Source of the DNA: Hanstruepera ponticola
GTDB lineage: Bacteria > Bacteroidota > Bacteroidia > Flavobacteriales > Flavobacteriaceae
Direction of reading: 5' to 3'
DNA length: 64,000 nucleotides
Assembly: GCF_012931685.1 (NCBI RefSeq)
Contig: NZ_JABANC010000005.1
Coordinates: 153,181 to 217,180 of the forward strand
Of the stretch, positions 8,441 through 16,361 are shown one piece after another. Made by a program: the position numbers and the translations under genes. How positions within the stretch are numbered: the first letter of the stretch is position 1; the number at the start of each line of letters is the position of its first letter. The notes below the pieces were generated by a model that saw only the letters and a program-made list of their open reading frames with translations, did no database searches and was not told where the DNA came from.

Positions 8441-8476
8441 TTTTGTTTTTTATAAGGTTGAAATTAAGTACTTTTG
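8441..8476 (+). promoter_or_regulatory. Promoter for ilvE
   Basis: TTTTG at 8441-8445 and TACTTTTG at 8469-8476 are separated by 23 bases and fit the Bacteroidota primary sigma factor pattern. Transcription would start near 8483, leaving a leader under 20 bases before the ATG at 8500. Confidence 0.7.
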
Positions 8477-8499
8477 CATGACCAAAAAACAGAATTATA

Positions 8500-9570
8500 A
8501 TGATGGAAACAGACCTTTACGAAATCGATATAGTAAAAGCAGAAAAGAGTAAAATTCAAGATGTAGATTTTGAAAACATTAATTTTGGACGTGTGTTCAC
8601 TGACCATATGTTTACTTGTGATTTTGTTGATGGCAAATGGCAACAACCTAAAATAATGCCATATCAAGCCATGACTATTGACCCTTCGGCTCGCGTATTC
8701 CATTATGGACAAGCAGTTTTTGAAGGTATGAAAGCCTATAAGGACGATAATGGTGAGGTGTTTTTATTTCGTCCAGAAGACAACCATAGCCGTATTAATA
8801 AATCAGCAGCTAGATTAGCAATTCCTGAATTTCCAAAAGCATATTTTATGAACGGTTTAACTACTTTGTTAAATCTAGATAAGGATTGGGTTAAACCTGG
8901 TGTAGGCAATTCGTTATACATTAGACCATTTGTAATTGCTACAGATTCTGCCATTGCAGCAGCACCATCTAGTAATTACAGATTTATGATTATTTGCTCA
9001 CCAGCAAAAGCTTATTATACAGGTACTGTACGTGTATTAATTGCTGAAAAATACAGTCGTTCTGCTGATGGTGGCGTTGGTTTTGCCAAAGCTGCTGGAA
9101 ATTATGCAGCACAGTTTTATCCAACAAGTTTGGCTCAAAAAAGTGGATTCCAACAAATTATTTGGACAGATGCTAACTCACATGAGTATTTAGAAGAAGC
9201 TGGAACGATGAATATCTTTTTCAGAATCAATAATACCTTAATTACTGCTCCTACCAGTGACAGGATTCTTGATGGTATTACAAGAAAAAGTGTGATTCAA
9301 TTGGCTAAAGATAACAATATTGATATAGAGGTTAGACGTATTAGCGTTAGTGAGATTAAGGAGGCTGCTCATAATGGTTTGTTAAAAGAAATTTTTGGAA
9401 CAGGCACTGCTGCAGTTATTAGTCCCGTTTCGGCATTTGAACATGCTGGAGAAACATTTGAGATTCCTAATACCGATGACAGCTTTGCTTCATTATTTAA
9501 AAAGCAATTATTAGAAATACAACATAATCTTTTGGAAGATAAACATAACTGGAGATATTCAGTTAAATAA
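8500..9570 (+). CDS. ilvE: Branched-chain amino acid aminotransferase
   Basis: This 356-residue protein is a class IV PLP-dependent aminotransferase, converting branched-chain 2-oxo acids to valine, leucine and isoleucine with glutamate. Recognisable segments are FHYGQAVFEGMKAY, YIRPFVIATD, the GGVGFAKAAGNYAA region holding the PLP lysine (FAKAAGNY), and LEEAGTMNIFF; GTGTAAVISPV comes near the C-terminus. Length and motifs match the type II-like IlvE of Bacteroidota. Two ATGs (8500 and 8503) are adjacent; either could be used. It is monocistronic, with its own promoter and a strong terminator. Confidence 0.95.
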   Translation: MMETDLYEIDIVKAEKSKIQDVDFENINFGRVFTDHMFTCDFVDGKWQQPKIMPYQAMTIDPSARVFHYGQAVFEGMKAYKDDNGEVFLFRPEDNHSRINKSAARLAIPEFPKAYFMNGLTTLLNLDKDWVKPGVGNSLYIRPFVIATDSAIAAAPSSNYRFMIICSPAKAYYTGTVRVLIAEKYSRSADGGVGFAKAAGNYAAQFYPTSLAQKSGFQQIIWTDANSHEYLEEAGTMNIFFRINNTLITAPTSDRILDGITRKSVIQLAKDNNIDIEVRRISVSEIKEAAHNGLLKEIFGTGTAAVISPVSAFEHAGETFEIPNTDDSFASLFKKQLLEIQHNLLEDKHNWRYSVK

Positions 9571-9574
9571 AAAA

Positions 9575-9599
9575 AGCAGCCAGTTGGCTGCTTTTTTTT
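9575..9599. terminator. Bidirectional terminator between ilvE and MazG-like gene
   Basis: Perfect stem AGCAGCCA-GT-TGGCTGCT with a T-run on the plus side and an A-run before it, so it serves both convergent genes; its T-run overlaps the stop codon of the minus-strand gene. Confidence 0.92.
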
Positions 9600-9984
9600 A
9601 TTTGTTCAGTATGGATTCTATATGCGGTTTAAAATAGTTAGGGCCTTTTAAAACTTTCCCGTCCTCTCTGTAAATTGGCTCACCATCTTCGCCCAATTTA
9701 CTCATATTGCTGCGCTGAATTTCATTAAAAACGTCTTCAATTTTATGTTGCAAACCATGTTCAATGATGGTTCCGCATAATATATAAAGCATATCTCCCA
9801 AAGCATCAGCAACCTCAACCAAGTCATTGTTGTTTGCAGCTTCAAGGTATTCTTCGTTTTCCTCACGCATTAATTTATAACGTAACATGTTTTTTTCCAA
9901 TCCTAAATCTGCTTTAGGCGTCTCCCGATGACCAATTTTAAAGGCTGTATGGAAAGCTTTGACCGCTTCTATTTTTTCTTTCAT
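9598..9984 (-). CDS. MazG-like nucleoside triphosphate pyrophosphohydrolase
   Basis: This 128-residue protein belongs to the all-alpha NTP pyrophosphohydrolase superfamily (MazG / PRA-PH-like). The magnesium-binding pattern is visible as REENEEYLEA (ExxEE) followed by EVADALGDMLYILCG (ExxDxxxD). Such enzymes hydrolyse nucleoside triphosphates to monophosphates and pyrophosphate, in housecleaning or related roles; the exact substrate cannot be read. No His biosynthesis genes are near, so a HisE role is unlikely. Convergent with ilvE and sharing its terminator. Confidence 0.85.
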   Translation of the reverse strand: MKEKIEAVKAFHTAFKIGHRETPKADLGLEKNMLRYKLMREENEEYLEAANNNDLVEVADALGDMLYILCGTIIEHGLQHKIEDVFNEIQRSNMSKLGEDGEPIYREDGKVLKGPNYFKPHIESILNK

Positions 9985-10036
9985 TAATTAATTATTTTTC
10001 ATTTCCACAAATATGGAAATCTCGTTCTATTATTCA

Positions 10037-10044
10037 TAAATTTG
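10037..10044 (+). promoter_or_regulatory. Promoter -7 element for small membrane protein
   Basis: TAAATTTG fits TAnnTTTG and lies 16 bases before ATG 10060, arguing that the TTG at 10042 inside it is not the start codon. Confidence 0.6.
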
Positions 10045-10059
10045 CATAAAATTAAGTAT

Positions 10060-10245
10060 ATGTTTACAAAAGGTCAATTAGTTTTTGGAATTTTATTTGC
10101 CATAGCTTTTATAGGCGTCCTCATTTATGCCTATAGAAAAGACACAAAGCTCCATAAAAAATATTACAAAGGCAGTATTTGGGTATTGTTGGCCTTTATT
10201 TCATTTATCCTTTTCATAGTAGCGATTAAGTGGCTTTTTCAATAA
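10060..10245 (+). CDS. Small two-helix membrane protein
   Basis: ATG 10060 gives 61 residues (MFTKGQLVFGILFAIAF...). Two hydrophobic helices, about residues 7-24 and 41-58, are separated by a strongly basic loop (RKDTKLHKKYYKG), so both ends are probably periplasmic or both cytoplasmic with the loop inside. Short proteins of this shape are widespread in Flavobacteriaceae without known function. It has its own promoter. Confidence 0.7.
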   Translation: MFTKGQLVFGILFAIAFIGVLIYAYRKDTKLHKKYYKGSIWVLLAFISFILFIVAIKWLFQ

Positions 10246-10287
10246 AATAACTATTTGGTCCGTCATTCATTATCTTTATAATTTGAT

Positions 10288-10295
10288 TATATTTG
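10288..10295 (+). promoter_or_regulatory. Promoter -7 element for SRPBCC-crcB
   Basis: TATATTTG, an exact TAnnTTTG match, lies 24 bases before ATG 10320. No matching -33 TTG at good spacing was found. Confidence 0.5.
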
Positions 10296-10319
10296 ATAAA
10301 CACTACAACTTACCAAATA

Positions 10320-11339
10320 ATGAAAGCATTAAAGTATCTTCTATTTCTCATACTCATTTTAGCTATTGGTTTTTCCATTTATATTGCTGTTCAACCAAAC
10401 TCTTTTGAAGTTGAGCGCTCCAGAACAATCAAAGCACCTGCAGCTGTTATTTATAACAATGTTATAGATTTTAAAAATTGGGAAGCTTGGTCTTCGTGGG
10501 TCGAAAAAGATCCAGAAACAGTTATTACTTTAAACGATAGCACTTTTGGTGTTGGCGGCTCCTATTCATGGGTAGATTCACACGGAAATGGTAGGATGAA
10601 AACAATATCCACAAATCCGAATCAAACCATTGAACAGGAATTACAATTTGGAGATTTTGATCCTTCCAAAGTAACTTGGAAATTTGAACCAACTGATGAG
10701 GGAACTAACGTCACTTGGAAAATGAGCAGTGATAATATTCCGTTTCTTTTTAAAGCAGGAGCCATATTTGAGGGCGGCTTTGACAATATGATTGGCCCTG
10801 ACTATGAACGTAGTTTAGAAAAACTTGATAGTATTGTTGTGGCTTCTATGATGAAATATTCTATAAAAGTAGATGGTATTGCCAATCATGGTGGCGGTTA
10901 TTATATTTACAACACAACATCCTGCAAAATGGATGATCTTAAAAATCAAATGACTGAAATGCTTCCTAAAATTAGTAATTATGCCAAAAAAAATCGAATT
11001 GCTATGGCTGGAGCTCCATTTGTTAACTATCATAAATGGGATGAGGAAAACAATGCAGTGATTTTTTCGTGTTGCATACCTACAACCATGCAGGTTATAA
11101 CCACAGAAAATGATATTTTAACAGGTCAATTAGAGCCTTTTAAAGCGGTTAGAACAACTCTAAAAGGAGATTACGAAAACCTTAAAGAGGCTTGGGATGA
11201 AACGTTTAAGTATATTGAAAATTATCAATTAGTTCCAACTGAAACTGGCCCTATGTTAGAAGTATATTTAACCAATCCAGAGTCCAAACCAAATCCAGCC
11301 GATTGGATTACTGAAATTTATGTTGCCATAAAAGAATAA
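10320..11339 (+). CDS. SRPBCC and GyrI-like two-domain protein
   Basis: ATG 10320 is preferred over the upstream TTG; it gives about 339 residues with an N-terminal membrane anchor or signal (MKALKYLLFLILILAIGF). Residues about 30-170 look like a polyketide-cyclase/SRPBCC ligand-binding fold (VERSRTIKAPAAVIYNNV, then NWEAWSSWVEKDP). Residues about 185-339 look like a GyrI-like small-molecule binding domain, the effector domain found in AraC/MerR regulators. No DNA-binding domain is present. The fusion suggests binding of a hydrophobic ligand at the membrane. Its stop shares a base with the crcB start (TAATG), indicating translational coupling. Confidence 0.8.
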   Translation: MKALKYLLFLILILAIGFSIYIAVQPNSFEVERSRTIKAPAAVIYNNVIDFKNWEAWSSWVEKDPETVITLNDSTFGVGGSYSWVDSHGNGRMKTISTNPNQTIEQELQFGDFDPSKVTWKFEPTDEGTNVTWKMSSDNIPFLFKAGAIFEGGFDNMIGPDYERSLEKLDSIVVASMMKYSIKVDGIANHGGGYYIYNTTSCKMDDLKNQMTEMLPKISNYAKKNRIAMAGAPFVNYHKWDEENNAVIFSCCIPTTMQVITTENDILTGQLEPFKAVRTTLKGDYENLKEAWDETFKYIENYQLVPTETGPMLEVYLTNPESKPNPADWITEIYVAIKE

Positions 11340-11710
11340 TGAAAAGTCTTTTATTAGTATTTATTGGCGGTGGCGTTGGGAGTGCGCTTCGATATCTTAT
11401 TGGGAAATGGTTGAACAGTCCTGATACTGGTATTCCATATGGAACATTTGCTGCTAATATTTTAGGTAGTTTACTTATCGGTATTATCTTGGGCCTTGCA
11501 GCAAAAAACAATTCGCTCAACTCTAACCAGACACTGTTATTAGCTACGGGTTTTTGTGGCGGTTTTACAACATTTTCAACATTTGCTTATGAAAACCATG
11601 TTTTATTAAAGTCTGGTGATTTTACAAGTTTTGCAGTTTATACTATTGCCAGTTTTATTGTAGGCTTTTTAGCCGTTTTTTTTGGCCTGTATATAATCAA
11701 ATGGCTTTAA
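11339..11710 (+). CDS. crcB: Fluoride ion channel CrcB
   Basis: This 123-residue, four-helix membrane protein is a Fluc/CrcB fluoride exporter. Signature segments are GGGVGSALRYLIG at the start, GTFAANILGSLLIG, and GFCGGFTTFSTFAYE, which contains the Phe and Thr residues lining the fluoride path. Fluc channels are dual-topology dimers that release cytoplasmic fluoride. The ATG overlaps the stop of the SRPBCC gene by one base. I saw no fluoride riboswitch upstream of this pair. Confidence 0.93.
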   Translation: MKSLLLVFIGGGVGSALRYLIGKWLNSPDTGIPYGTFAANILGSLLIGIILGLAAKNNSLNSNQTLLLATGFCGGFTTFSTFAYENHVLLKSGDFTSFAVYTIASFIVGFLAVFFGLYIIKWL

Positions 11711-12309
11711 TGCTTATGGAATGCTTTTACGCCAGCTTTTACTTCAGCATCTAAATAGTTTACCCTTGGAACTATAGGACATGAATATTTTTCATTGTAA
11801 GCACAATATGGGTTGTATGCCGTATTAAAATCTATTAAAATAGTATCATCATTTGGAATCCTAGCTTCCACATATCTCCCACCTGAATAACTCTCCTCAC
11901 CATTGGTATTATCTAAAAACGGTAAGAACAAATAATCTTCATATCCTGGCTTTTCTAACAAATCCAGATTTTGATAAATATTAAGCTCGTGCTGATTCCC
12001 TTTCAAATCAAAAGTAATGACACCATACTTGACATAATTGGCCAACCGTTCTGTTGTTGTTTTCATTTTAAAAGGTTTTTCATCTGGTGTTCTTTTTAGT
12101 TTTGCTTTTACAACATAAGCAGAGTCAAACTTAAAAAAATCAAGGCCTTTAAAATCTTTTCTATCTCTATCTTCTAATGGCGATTTTGTGGCGTCTTTAA
12201 AATCAGCATTCATTTGACGCTGCCAATCTGTTTCACCTAAAAGAGGCTCTTTATCTTGAGCACATGTTAAAGCAGAAATCGCTAAAAAAAGTAAAAGTAT
12301 GTGTTTCAT
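11707..12309 (-). CDS. DUF1684 domain secreted protein
   Basis: This 200-residue protein has an N-terminal signal ending near LTCAQ. The body is a DUF1684 domain: PLEDRDRKDFKGLDFF, then LFLPFLDNTNGEESYSGGR, and the very conserved C-terminal DFNTAYNPYCAYNEKYSCPI with paired cysteines. DUF1684 proteins are common in Bacteroidota and Actinobacteria; function is unknown. The 3' end overlaps crcB by 4 bases, convergent. Confidence 0.88.
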   Translation of the reverse strand: MKHILLLFLAISALTCAQDKEPLLGETDWQRQMNADFKDATKSPLEDRDRKDFKGLDFFKFDSAYVVKAKLKRTPDEKPFKMKTTTERLANYVKYGVITFDLKGNQHELNIYQNLDLLEKPGYEDYLFLPFLDNTNGEESYSGGRYVEARIPNDDTILIDFNTAYNPYCAYNEKYSCPIVPRVNYLDAEVKAGVKAFHKH

Positions 12310-12355
12310 TGTGATATTTTTTCATTTCAAAAATACAACTTAAAGTTTTTTTACC

Positions 12356-12363
12356 TAGTTTTG
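12356..12363 (+). promoter_or_regulatory. Putative promoter of the MFS leader
   Basis: TAGTTTTG matches TAnnTTTG. Transcription would start near 12370 and cross a short open frame and a terminator before reaching the transporter gene. Confidence 0.45.
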
Positions 12364-12383
12364 AGTATCATTTAGAAAAAATT

Positions 12384-12458
12384 ATGCAAAACTGTATCGT
12401 GAAATATACGCAAAGACAAACCTCTTGGGAAAGAAGTTGGACACGCTATATATTATGA
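12384..12458 (+). other. Short leader open frame (24 residues)
   Basis: An ATG-initiated frame encodes 24 residues with two SW pairs (TSWERSWTRYIL at the end) and stops 30 bases before the terminator hairpin. It could be a leader peptide, or chance. Nothing in its codon content is as striking as a classical amino acid attenuator. Confidence 0.25.
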
Positions 12459-12487
12459 TGATATAAACATATAATTAAACAATATAG

Positions 12488-12517
12488 AAAAGTCCGACGA
12501 TAACGTCGGACTTTTTA
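12488..12517 (+). terminator. Terminator directly upstream of MFS gene
   Basis: A perfect 12-bp stem AAAAGTCCGACG-ATAA-CGTCGGACTTTT followed by Ts ends about 22 bases before the MFS start codon. No gene precedes it on the plus strand, so it must end a leader or small RNA. Confidence 0.85.
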
Positions 12518-12538
12518 TTTTTATAACAATCAATCAAA

Positions 12539-13756
12539 ATGAAAAAACTTTATTTTAACTATCTAGGCACATTTAAAGGTCTCTCAAAAGAAATCTGGTG
12601 GCTCGCCCTTATCACACTTATTAATAGAGCTGGCACCATGGTTATACCCTTTTTGTCTTTATATCTCACCGAAGATTTACATTTTGAACCCAAAGATGTC
12701 GGTTGGATTATGACAGCCTTTGGTTTAGGTTCATTTGTAGGATCCTGGCTTGGCGGTAAATTGACTGATAAAATTGGCTACTATAAAGTCATGGTTAGAA
12801 GTCTTTTAACAACAGGATTGCTCTTTATTGGTTTACAGTTTCTAAACACTTTTGCATCGCTGTGCCTGGGTATATTTTTAGTAATGCTTGTTGCCGACAT
12901 GTTTCGTCCTGCTATGTTTGTGGCTTTAAGCGCATACAGTAAACCGGAAAATAAAACACGTAGTGTAACGCTTATTCGTCTAGCAATAAATCTCGGGTTT
13001 TCAGCTGGACCTGCGGTTGGCGGACTCATTATAACGACTATGAGTTATAGTGGTTTGTTTTGGGTAGATGGTATCACTTGTATATTGGCAACATTACTGT
13101 TAATTCAGGTGTTACATCCAAAAAAAGCAAAGCCAGTAGATACGGTCATTAATGAAAATCCGCAATCAGCATATAAAGACAAAGCTTTCTGGATATTCTT
13201 GGTATCAATGACCCTGTTTGGAATTATATTTTTGCAATATTTTTCTACCATGCCCATATATTATAAAGATGTACACAAGCTTACTGAATTGGAGATTGGT
13301 TTACTGCTTGGCTTAAACGGTGCATTTATTTTCCTATTAGAAATGCCACTTATAAAATGGCTAGAAAATATTAAAATATCAAAAGCTACACTCATGCTCA
13401 TTGGCGCATTTTTAACGGCTATGAGTTTTTTGGTGTTGAATATGACGCCTTGGATTGGTATCTTACTCATAGGCATGTTATTTATGACTGTAGGAGAAAT
13501 GATTGCCTTTCCTTTTTCTAATGCTTTTGCGATGGAACGTGCCAAAAAAGGAAATCAGGGTGAGTACATGGCACTCTATACCATTTCATTTTCCATTGCT
13601 CATATTTTTGGTCACAATGCTGGCATGCAGTTGGTTGATAATATTGGTTTTGATAATACGTGGTACATTATGACTGGGCTTGGTATGATTTGTGCTTTGT
13701 TATTATGGATATTAAAGCGATATTTAAAAGCTAAAAATGAATTAAGTTATGGATAG
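12539..13756 (+). CDS. MFS transporter
   Basis: This 405-residue protein has about 12 hydrophobic segments and the MFS loop 2-3 motif GSWLGGKLTDKIGYYKVM (family form GxxxDxxGxxxV). It resembles DHA1-type drug or metabolite exporters. A central loop (KKAKPVDTVINENPQS) separates the two six-helix halves. Substrate unknown. It lies just behind a terminator-bearing leader, so its expression may be conditional, and overlaps the next gene by 8 bases. Confidence 0.88.
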   Translation: MKKLYFNYLGTFKGLSKEIWWLALITLINRAGTMVIPFLSLYLTEDLHFEPKDVGWIMTAFGLGSFVGSWLGGKLTDKIGYYKVMVRSLLTTGLLFIGLQFLNTFASLCLGIFLVMLVADMFRPAMFVALSAYSKPENKTRSVTLIRLAINLGFSAGPAVGGLIITTMSYSGLFWVDGITCILATLLLIQVLHPKKAKPVDTVINENPQSAYKDKAFWIFLVSMTLFGIIFLQYFSTMPIYYKDVHKLTELEIGLLLGLNGAFIFLLEMPLIKWLENIKISKATLMLIGAFLTAMSFLVLNMTPWIGILLIGMLFMTVGEMIAFPFSNAFAMERAKKGNQGEYMALYTISFSIAHIFGHNAGMQLVDNIGFDNTWYIMTGLGMICALLLWILKRYLKAKNELSYG

Positions 13757-14243
13757 ACCTTGGGAAAATCTACCAATATTTCAAAAAGCCGAAAGTATCA
13801 GAACACTCGTTGATTCCATTGTTGAAATTACTATGGAATCAGAGATGTTCTTTGAAACTGAAGAAGATGGCAAAATGATAGATGACAGTATAAACTATCT
13901 TGTCGATAACTCATTGGCTATTCCGTCGAACATTGTAGAAGCTTCTGACGAAGATGTTTTTTACGATATTAAAATGGAACATGCAGCCATAATTAGAAAG
14001 GCTGCTAAAGATATATTAACCGATTTATCAACTTTAGAGCATTTTGGATTTAAAGACATCGAATATTTAGAAGTATTGCGAAATGAGATGGAAGAATTCA
14101 GAGTTTTATTTGCTGAATGGGTAAAAACATTTGACCCCTGGAATTATACTATTGATCGTTGGGGTTTGTTTAATCCGCCTGGAATCGATTTTGACGATTA
14201 TGATCCTGATGATGATATCCCATTGAATGGTGATGATGATTAA
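13749..14243 (+). CDS. Acidic helical protein, four-helix-bundle-like
   Basis: This 164-residue protein overlaps the MFS stop by 8 bases. The N-terminus LPIFQKAESIRTLVDSIVE resembles the first helix of the four-helix-bundle family encoded in 23S rRNA intervening sequences (S23-like). The middle is helical and the last 20 residues are almost all Asp, Pro and Gly. The protein encoded at 14809-15204 has a similar start (LPIYQKAIDIITLSRSI), so the two are probably distant paralogues. Function unknown; overlap suggests it is coupled to the transporter. Confidence 0.6.
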   Translation: MDRPWENLPIFQKAESIRTLVDSIVEITMESEMFFETEEDGKMIDDSINYLVDNSLAIPSNIVEASDEDVFYDIKMEHAAIIRKAAKDILTDLSTLEHFGFKDIEYLEVLRNEMEEFRVLFAEWVKTFDPWNYTIDRWGLFNPPGIDFDDYDPDDDIPLNGDDD

Positions 14244-14245
14244 AC

Positions 14246-14689
14246 TTATTTCATAGGCTTAACTGGATTATGCTTTATAACATGAGATAATACAATTTGT
14301 GTTTTAGTTTCGCCATAGACAATCAATTGATCAATAAAAGCTTCTAGGTGTTTTTGGTTTTTTAAAACAACTTCCATTACTATATTTTCGTTACCGGTAA
14401 TTCGGTAGCAATTAATAACCTCATCATAGGTTTTTACCTTATCTAAAAATGGTTTCAACATACCCATAAAAGCTCGAATAGTTATTAAAGCTTTTAGCTG
14501 ATACCCTGCTTCAAATGGGGAAACTGTGGTGTGATAATCTTGAATAATCCCCAGGTCTTCCATTTTCTTTATCCGTTCAGAAACTGCAGGTGAGCTAATA
14601 CCAACTTGACGTCCAATTTCAGCATTGGATAAGCGTGCGTTCTGTTGTAAGCATTTCAAAATCTTCCAGTTAAGCGAGTCTATACTCAT
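14246..14689 (-). CDS. Lrp/AsnC family transcriptional regulator
   Basis: This 147-residue protein has an N-terminal winged helix-turn-helix (LNWKILKCLQQNARLSNAEI and VGISSPAVSERIKKMEDLGII) and a C-terminal RAM (amino acid-binding) domain (residues about 65-140; RITGNENIVMEVV). Lrp-type proteins respond to amino acids and often regulate transport or metabolism. Two unrelated helical-bundle genes lie on either side on the other strand; whether it regulates them, or the MFS gene, is not shown by the sequence. Confidence 0.93.
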   Translation of the reverse strand: MSIDSLNWKILKCLQQNARLSNAEIGRQVGISSPAVSERIKKMEDLGIIQDYHTTVSPFEAGYQLKALITIRAFMGMLKPFLDKVKTYDEVINCYRITGNENIVMEVVLKNQKHLEAFIDQLIVYGETKTQIVLSHVIKHNPVKPMK

Positions 14690-14728
14690 TTTTAAAGTAA
14701 TTAAATTAAAATAACTTAATAATTAAAT

Positions 14729-14736
14729 CAAATATA
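14729..14736 (-). promoter_or_regulatory. Promoter -7 element for Lrp gene
   Basis: TATATTTG on the minus strand, 39 bases before the regulator ATG, matches TAnnTTTG. Confidence 0.5.
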
Positions 14737-14780
14737 CAATTTTACCTTAATAACGAAAGTAAAATACCATTTCTTGTCAC

Positions 14781-14788
14781 TAATTTTG
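14781..14788 (+). promoter_or_regulatory. Promoter -7 element for gene 14809
   Basis: TAATTTTG matches TAnnTTTG and lies 20 bases before the ATG at 14809. It faces the Lrp promoter across 44 bases, so an Lrp site here could affect both. Confidence 0.5.
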
Positions 14789-14808
14789 GTAAAATTGCTA
14801 TTAGAAAC

Positions 14809-15204
14809 ATGTTACCAAATATTCCATCAAATCTGTACTACTTGCCTATTTATCAAAAGGCTATAGATATCATTACACTTTCTCGAAGTATTTCGACGTA
14901 TTTAAATCAAGATTTATCAGCCCTATTGCAAGATGGTTCAGAGGATAACCACATCTATTTTTCAGGTGATATTGTGCAACAATCAGTGTCTTTAGCCCCT
15001 GAAATTGTTAAAGCAGAACAAGAACGTTTTTCTGATAAAAAATATAAGCACATAGCTTCAATTAAACGACTCACATATTTACTCAACAAAAATATTAAAC
15101 GTTTAGAGCAATGTAATAGCAATGGTAAAGATTATCTACCACTATTAAACTCTGAATTAAAAAAATTTAAAAAATTACAACGTAGCTGGATGTTAACGTT
15201 GTAG
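14809..15204 (+). CDS. Helical-bundle protein, paralogue-like of 13749 gene
   Basis: This 131-residue protein is predicted all-helical and strongly basic toward the C-terminus (LLNKNIKRLEQ, LKKFKKLQRSW). Its start, LPIYQKAIDIITLSRSI, matches LPIFQKAESIRTLVDSI of the protein at 13749-14243, and both end their last helix with a Trp after a charged stretch. It is therefore probably a member of the same four-helix-bundle-like group. Function unknown. It has its own promoter, divergent from the Lrp gene. Confidence 0.6.
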   Translation: MLPNIPSNLYYLPIYQKAIDIITLSRSISTYLNQDLSALLQDGSEDNHIYFSGDIVQQSVSLAPEIVKAEQERFSDKKYKHIASIKRLTYLLNKNIKRLEQCNSNGKDYLPLLNSELKKFKKLQRSWMLTL

Positions 15205-15206
15205 CA

Positions 15207-16160
15207 CTATCTACCATGAGGTTCCATATTGGGTAGCGCATTCAAATCACGAACATAATAATCAAAGTGACGTTTCATTTCATAAAACATATCCTTACGA
15301 AACTCACGAATACCATGATCGGCTCCTTCAAATAAAATAAAACGGGTTGGATGTTTTGATTTGTAAAGCTTTTCAACTAATTCCATAGATTCTTCAGGTA
15401 ACACACGCCAATCTGCACTACCATGCATAATTAAAAGTGGTGTAGTTTTACAAATGGCGTCTGCCCAATAAACTGCAGATCGCGCTTTTAATTCTGATTC
15501 TTTTTTGTCCCAATAATTAGGAATAAGTTCAGCATATACACGCTTTTCCATTTCTGGTCTACTCTGGATGTTTGCAAATGAATTTGCCGCACCAGCAGTA
15601 ACTGCAGCCGCTTTAAATTCACAACTTTCTTTCAATGCTAAATAAGTCATCATACCTCCTCTACTGCCTCCTTGAATCCCAATTCTATTCGTATCTGCTT
15701 TTGGGATTTCTTTTAAGGTGTTTACTAAATTTAAAACATCGTTAACATCTTTTCCACCAAATTCTTCCATGCCGTCACCTCCATCATTTCCTCTATATTG
15801 ACTAGCAATAACTACATATCCCCAAGTTGCCATTTTACCTAAAAAGTAGGCTACACTTATTTCAGACCACTGCCCAAAATCACGATTTCCACCACGATTG
15901 GAAACAATGCATGGAAACAAACCTTTGGATTTTGGTTCGACTAAATAGGCTGTAACTTTTAGACCATCTGATAAATATGTAATCTTGTAAAAATTAAGCT
16001 CACCTAATTTTTCCGCCAAATCAGCATCAAAAGTACTGATGCGATTGACTATAGTGTCTGAAATAAAAAAAGCTTTCTTATTAACAACTTTACCGTCTTG
16101 GGAATAGGAATTGTAATTAACGCATAAAACCAGTAGTAGTGCTAAAAAATATTTATACAT
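15207..16160 (-). CDS. Secreted alpha/beta hydrolase (prolyl oligopeptidase-like)
   Basis: This 317-residue protein has a signal peptide (to about residue 20, NYNSYSQ) and an alpha/beta hydrolase fold. The nucleophile elbow is IGIQGGSRGGMMTYL (G-x-S-x-G form), the acid is likely in LLIMHGSADWRVLP and the catalytic histidine in GADHGIREF. Such proteins belong to the prolyl oligopeptidase (S9) or dienelactone hydrolase-like groups; substrate unknown. It ends 2 bases before the convergent 14809 gene stop. Just upstream of its start lies a decayed mutase fragment. Confidence 0.85.
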   Translation of the reverse strand: MYKYFLALLLVLCVNYNSYSQDGKVVNKKAFFISDTIVNRISTFDADLAEKLGELNFYKITYLSDGLKVTAYLVEPKSKGLFPCIVSNRGGNRDFGQWSEISVAYFLGKMATWGYVVIASQYRGNDGGDGMEEFGGKDVNDVLNLVNTLKEIPKADTNRIGIQGGSRGGMMTYLALKESCEFKAAAVTAGAANSFANIQSRPEMEKRVYAELIPNYWDKKESELKARSAVYWADAICKTTPLLIMHGSADWRVLPEESMELVEKLYKSKHPTRFILFEGADHGIREFRKDMFYEMKRHFDYYVRDLNALPNMEPHGR

Positions 16161-16190
16161 CGAAACTTGATAAATTGATTGTTTTACAAT

Positions 16191-16299
16191 TTACATATTT
16201 CTGCGATACTGACCGCCTACTTCATATAAGTCTTGGGTTGTCTGACCTAAAAAACATCTTATAAACTTCCTTTAGGATCTTGAAAATATTTTGAAAAAT
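16191..16299 (-). pseudogene. Remnant of a methylmalonyl-CoA mutase C-terminus
   Basis: Read on the minus strand, this non-coding stretch gives QNIFKILKEVYKM, then after a frame change [20 protein letters not shown] and a stop. The intact IcmF-type gene at 16862-20308 ends with [14 protein letters not shown] and [20 protein letters not shown]. The match extends over about 36 residues with one frameshift, explainable by loss of two bases after AAGATG. An in-frame TAA lies just upstream. It is best explained as the leftover 3' end of a second mutase copy, sitting between the hydrolase start and the lipoprotein gene. Confidence 0.8.
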
Positions 16300-16361
16300 T
16301 TACTTTTTAGCTAGACTATATTATGTTTATACTGTCTAAAGTAATCCTTATTAGTATAAAT

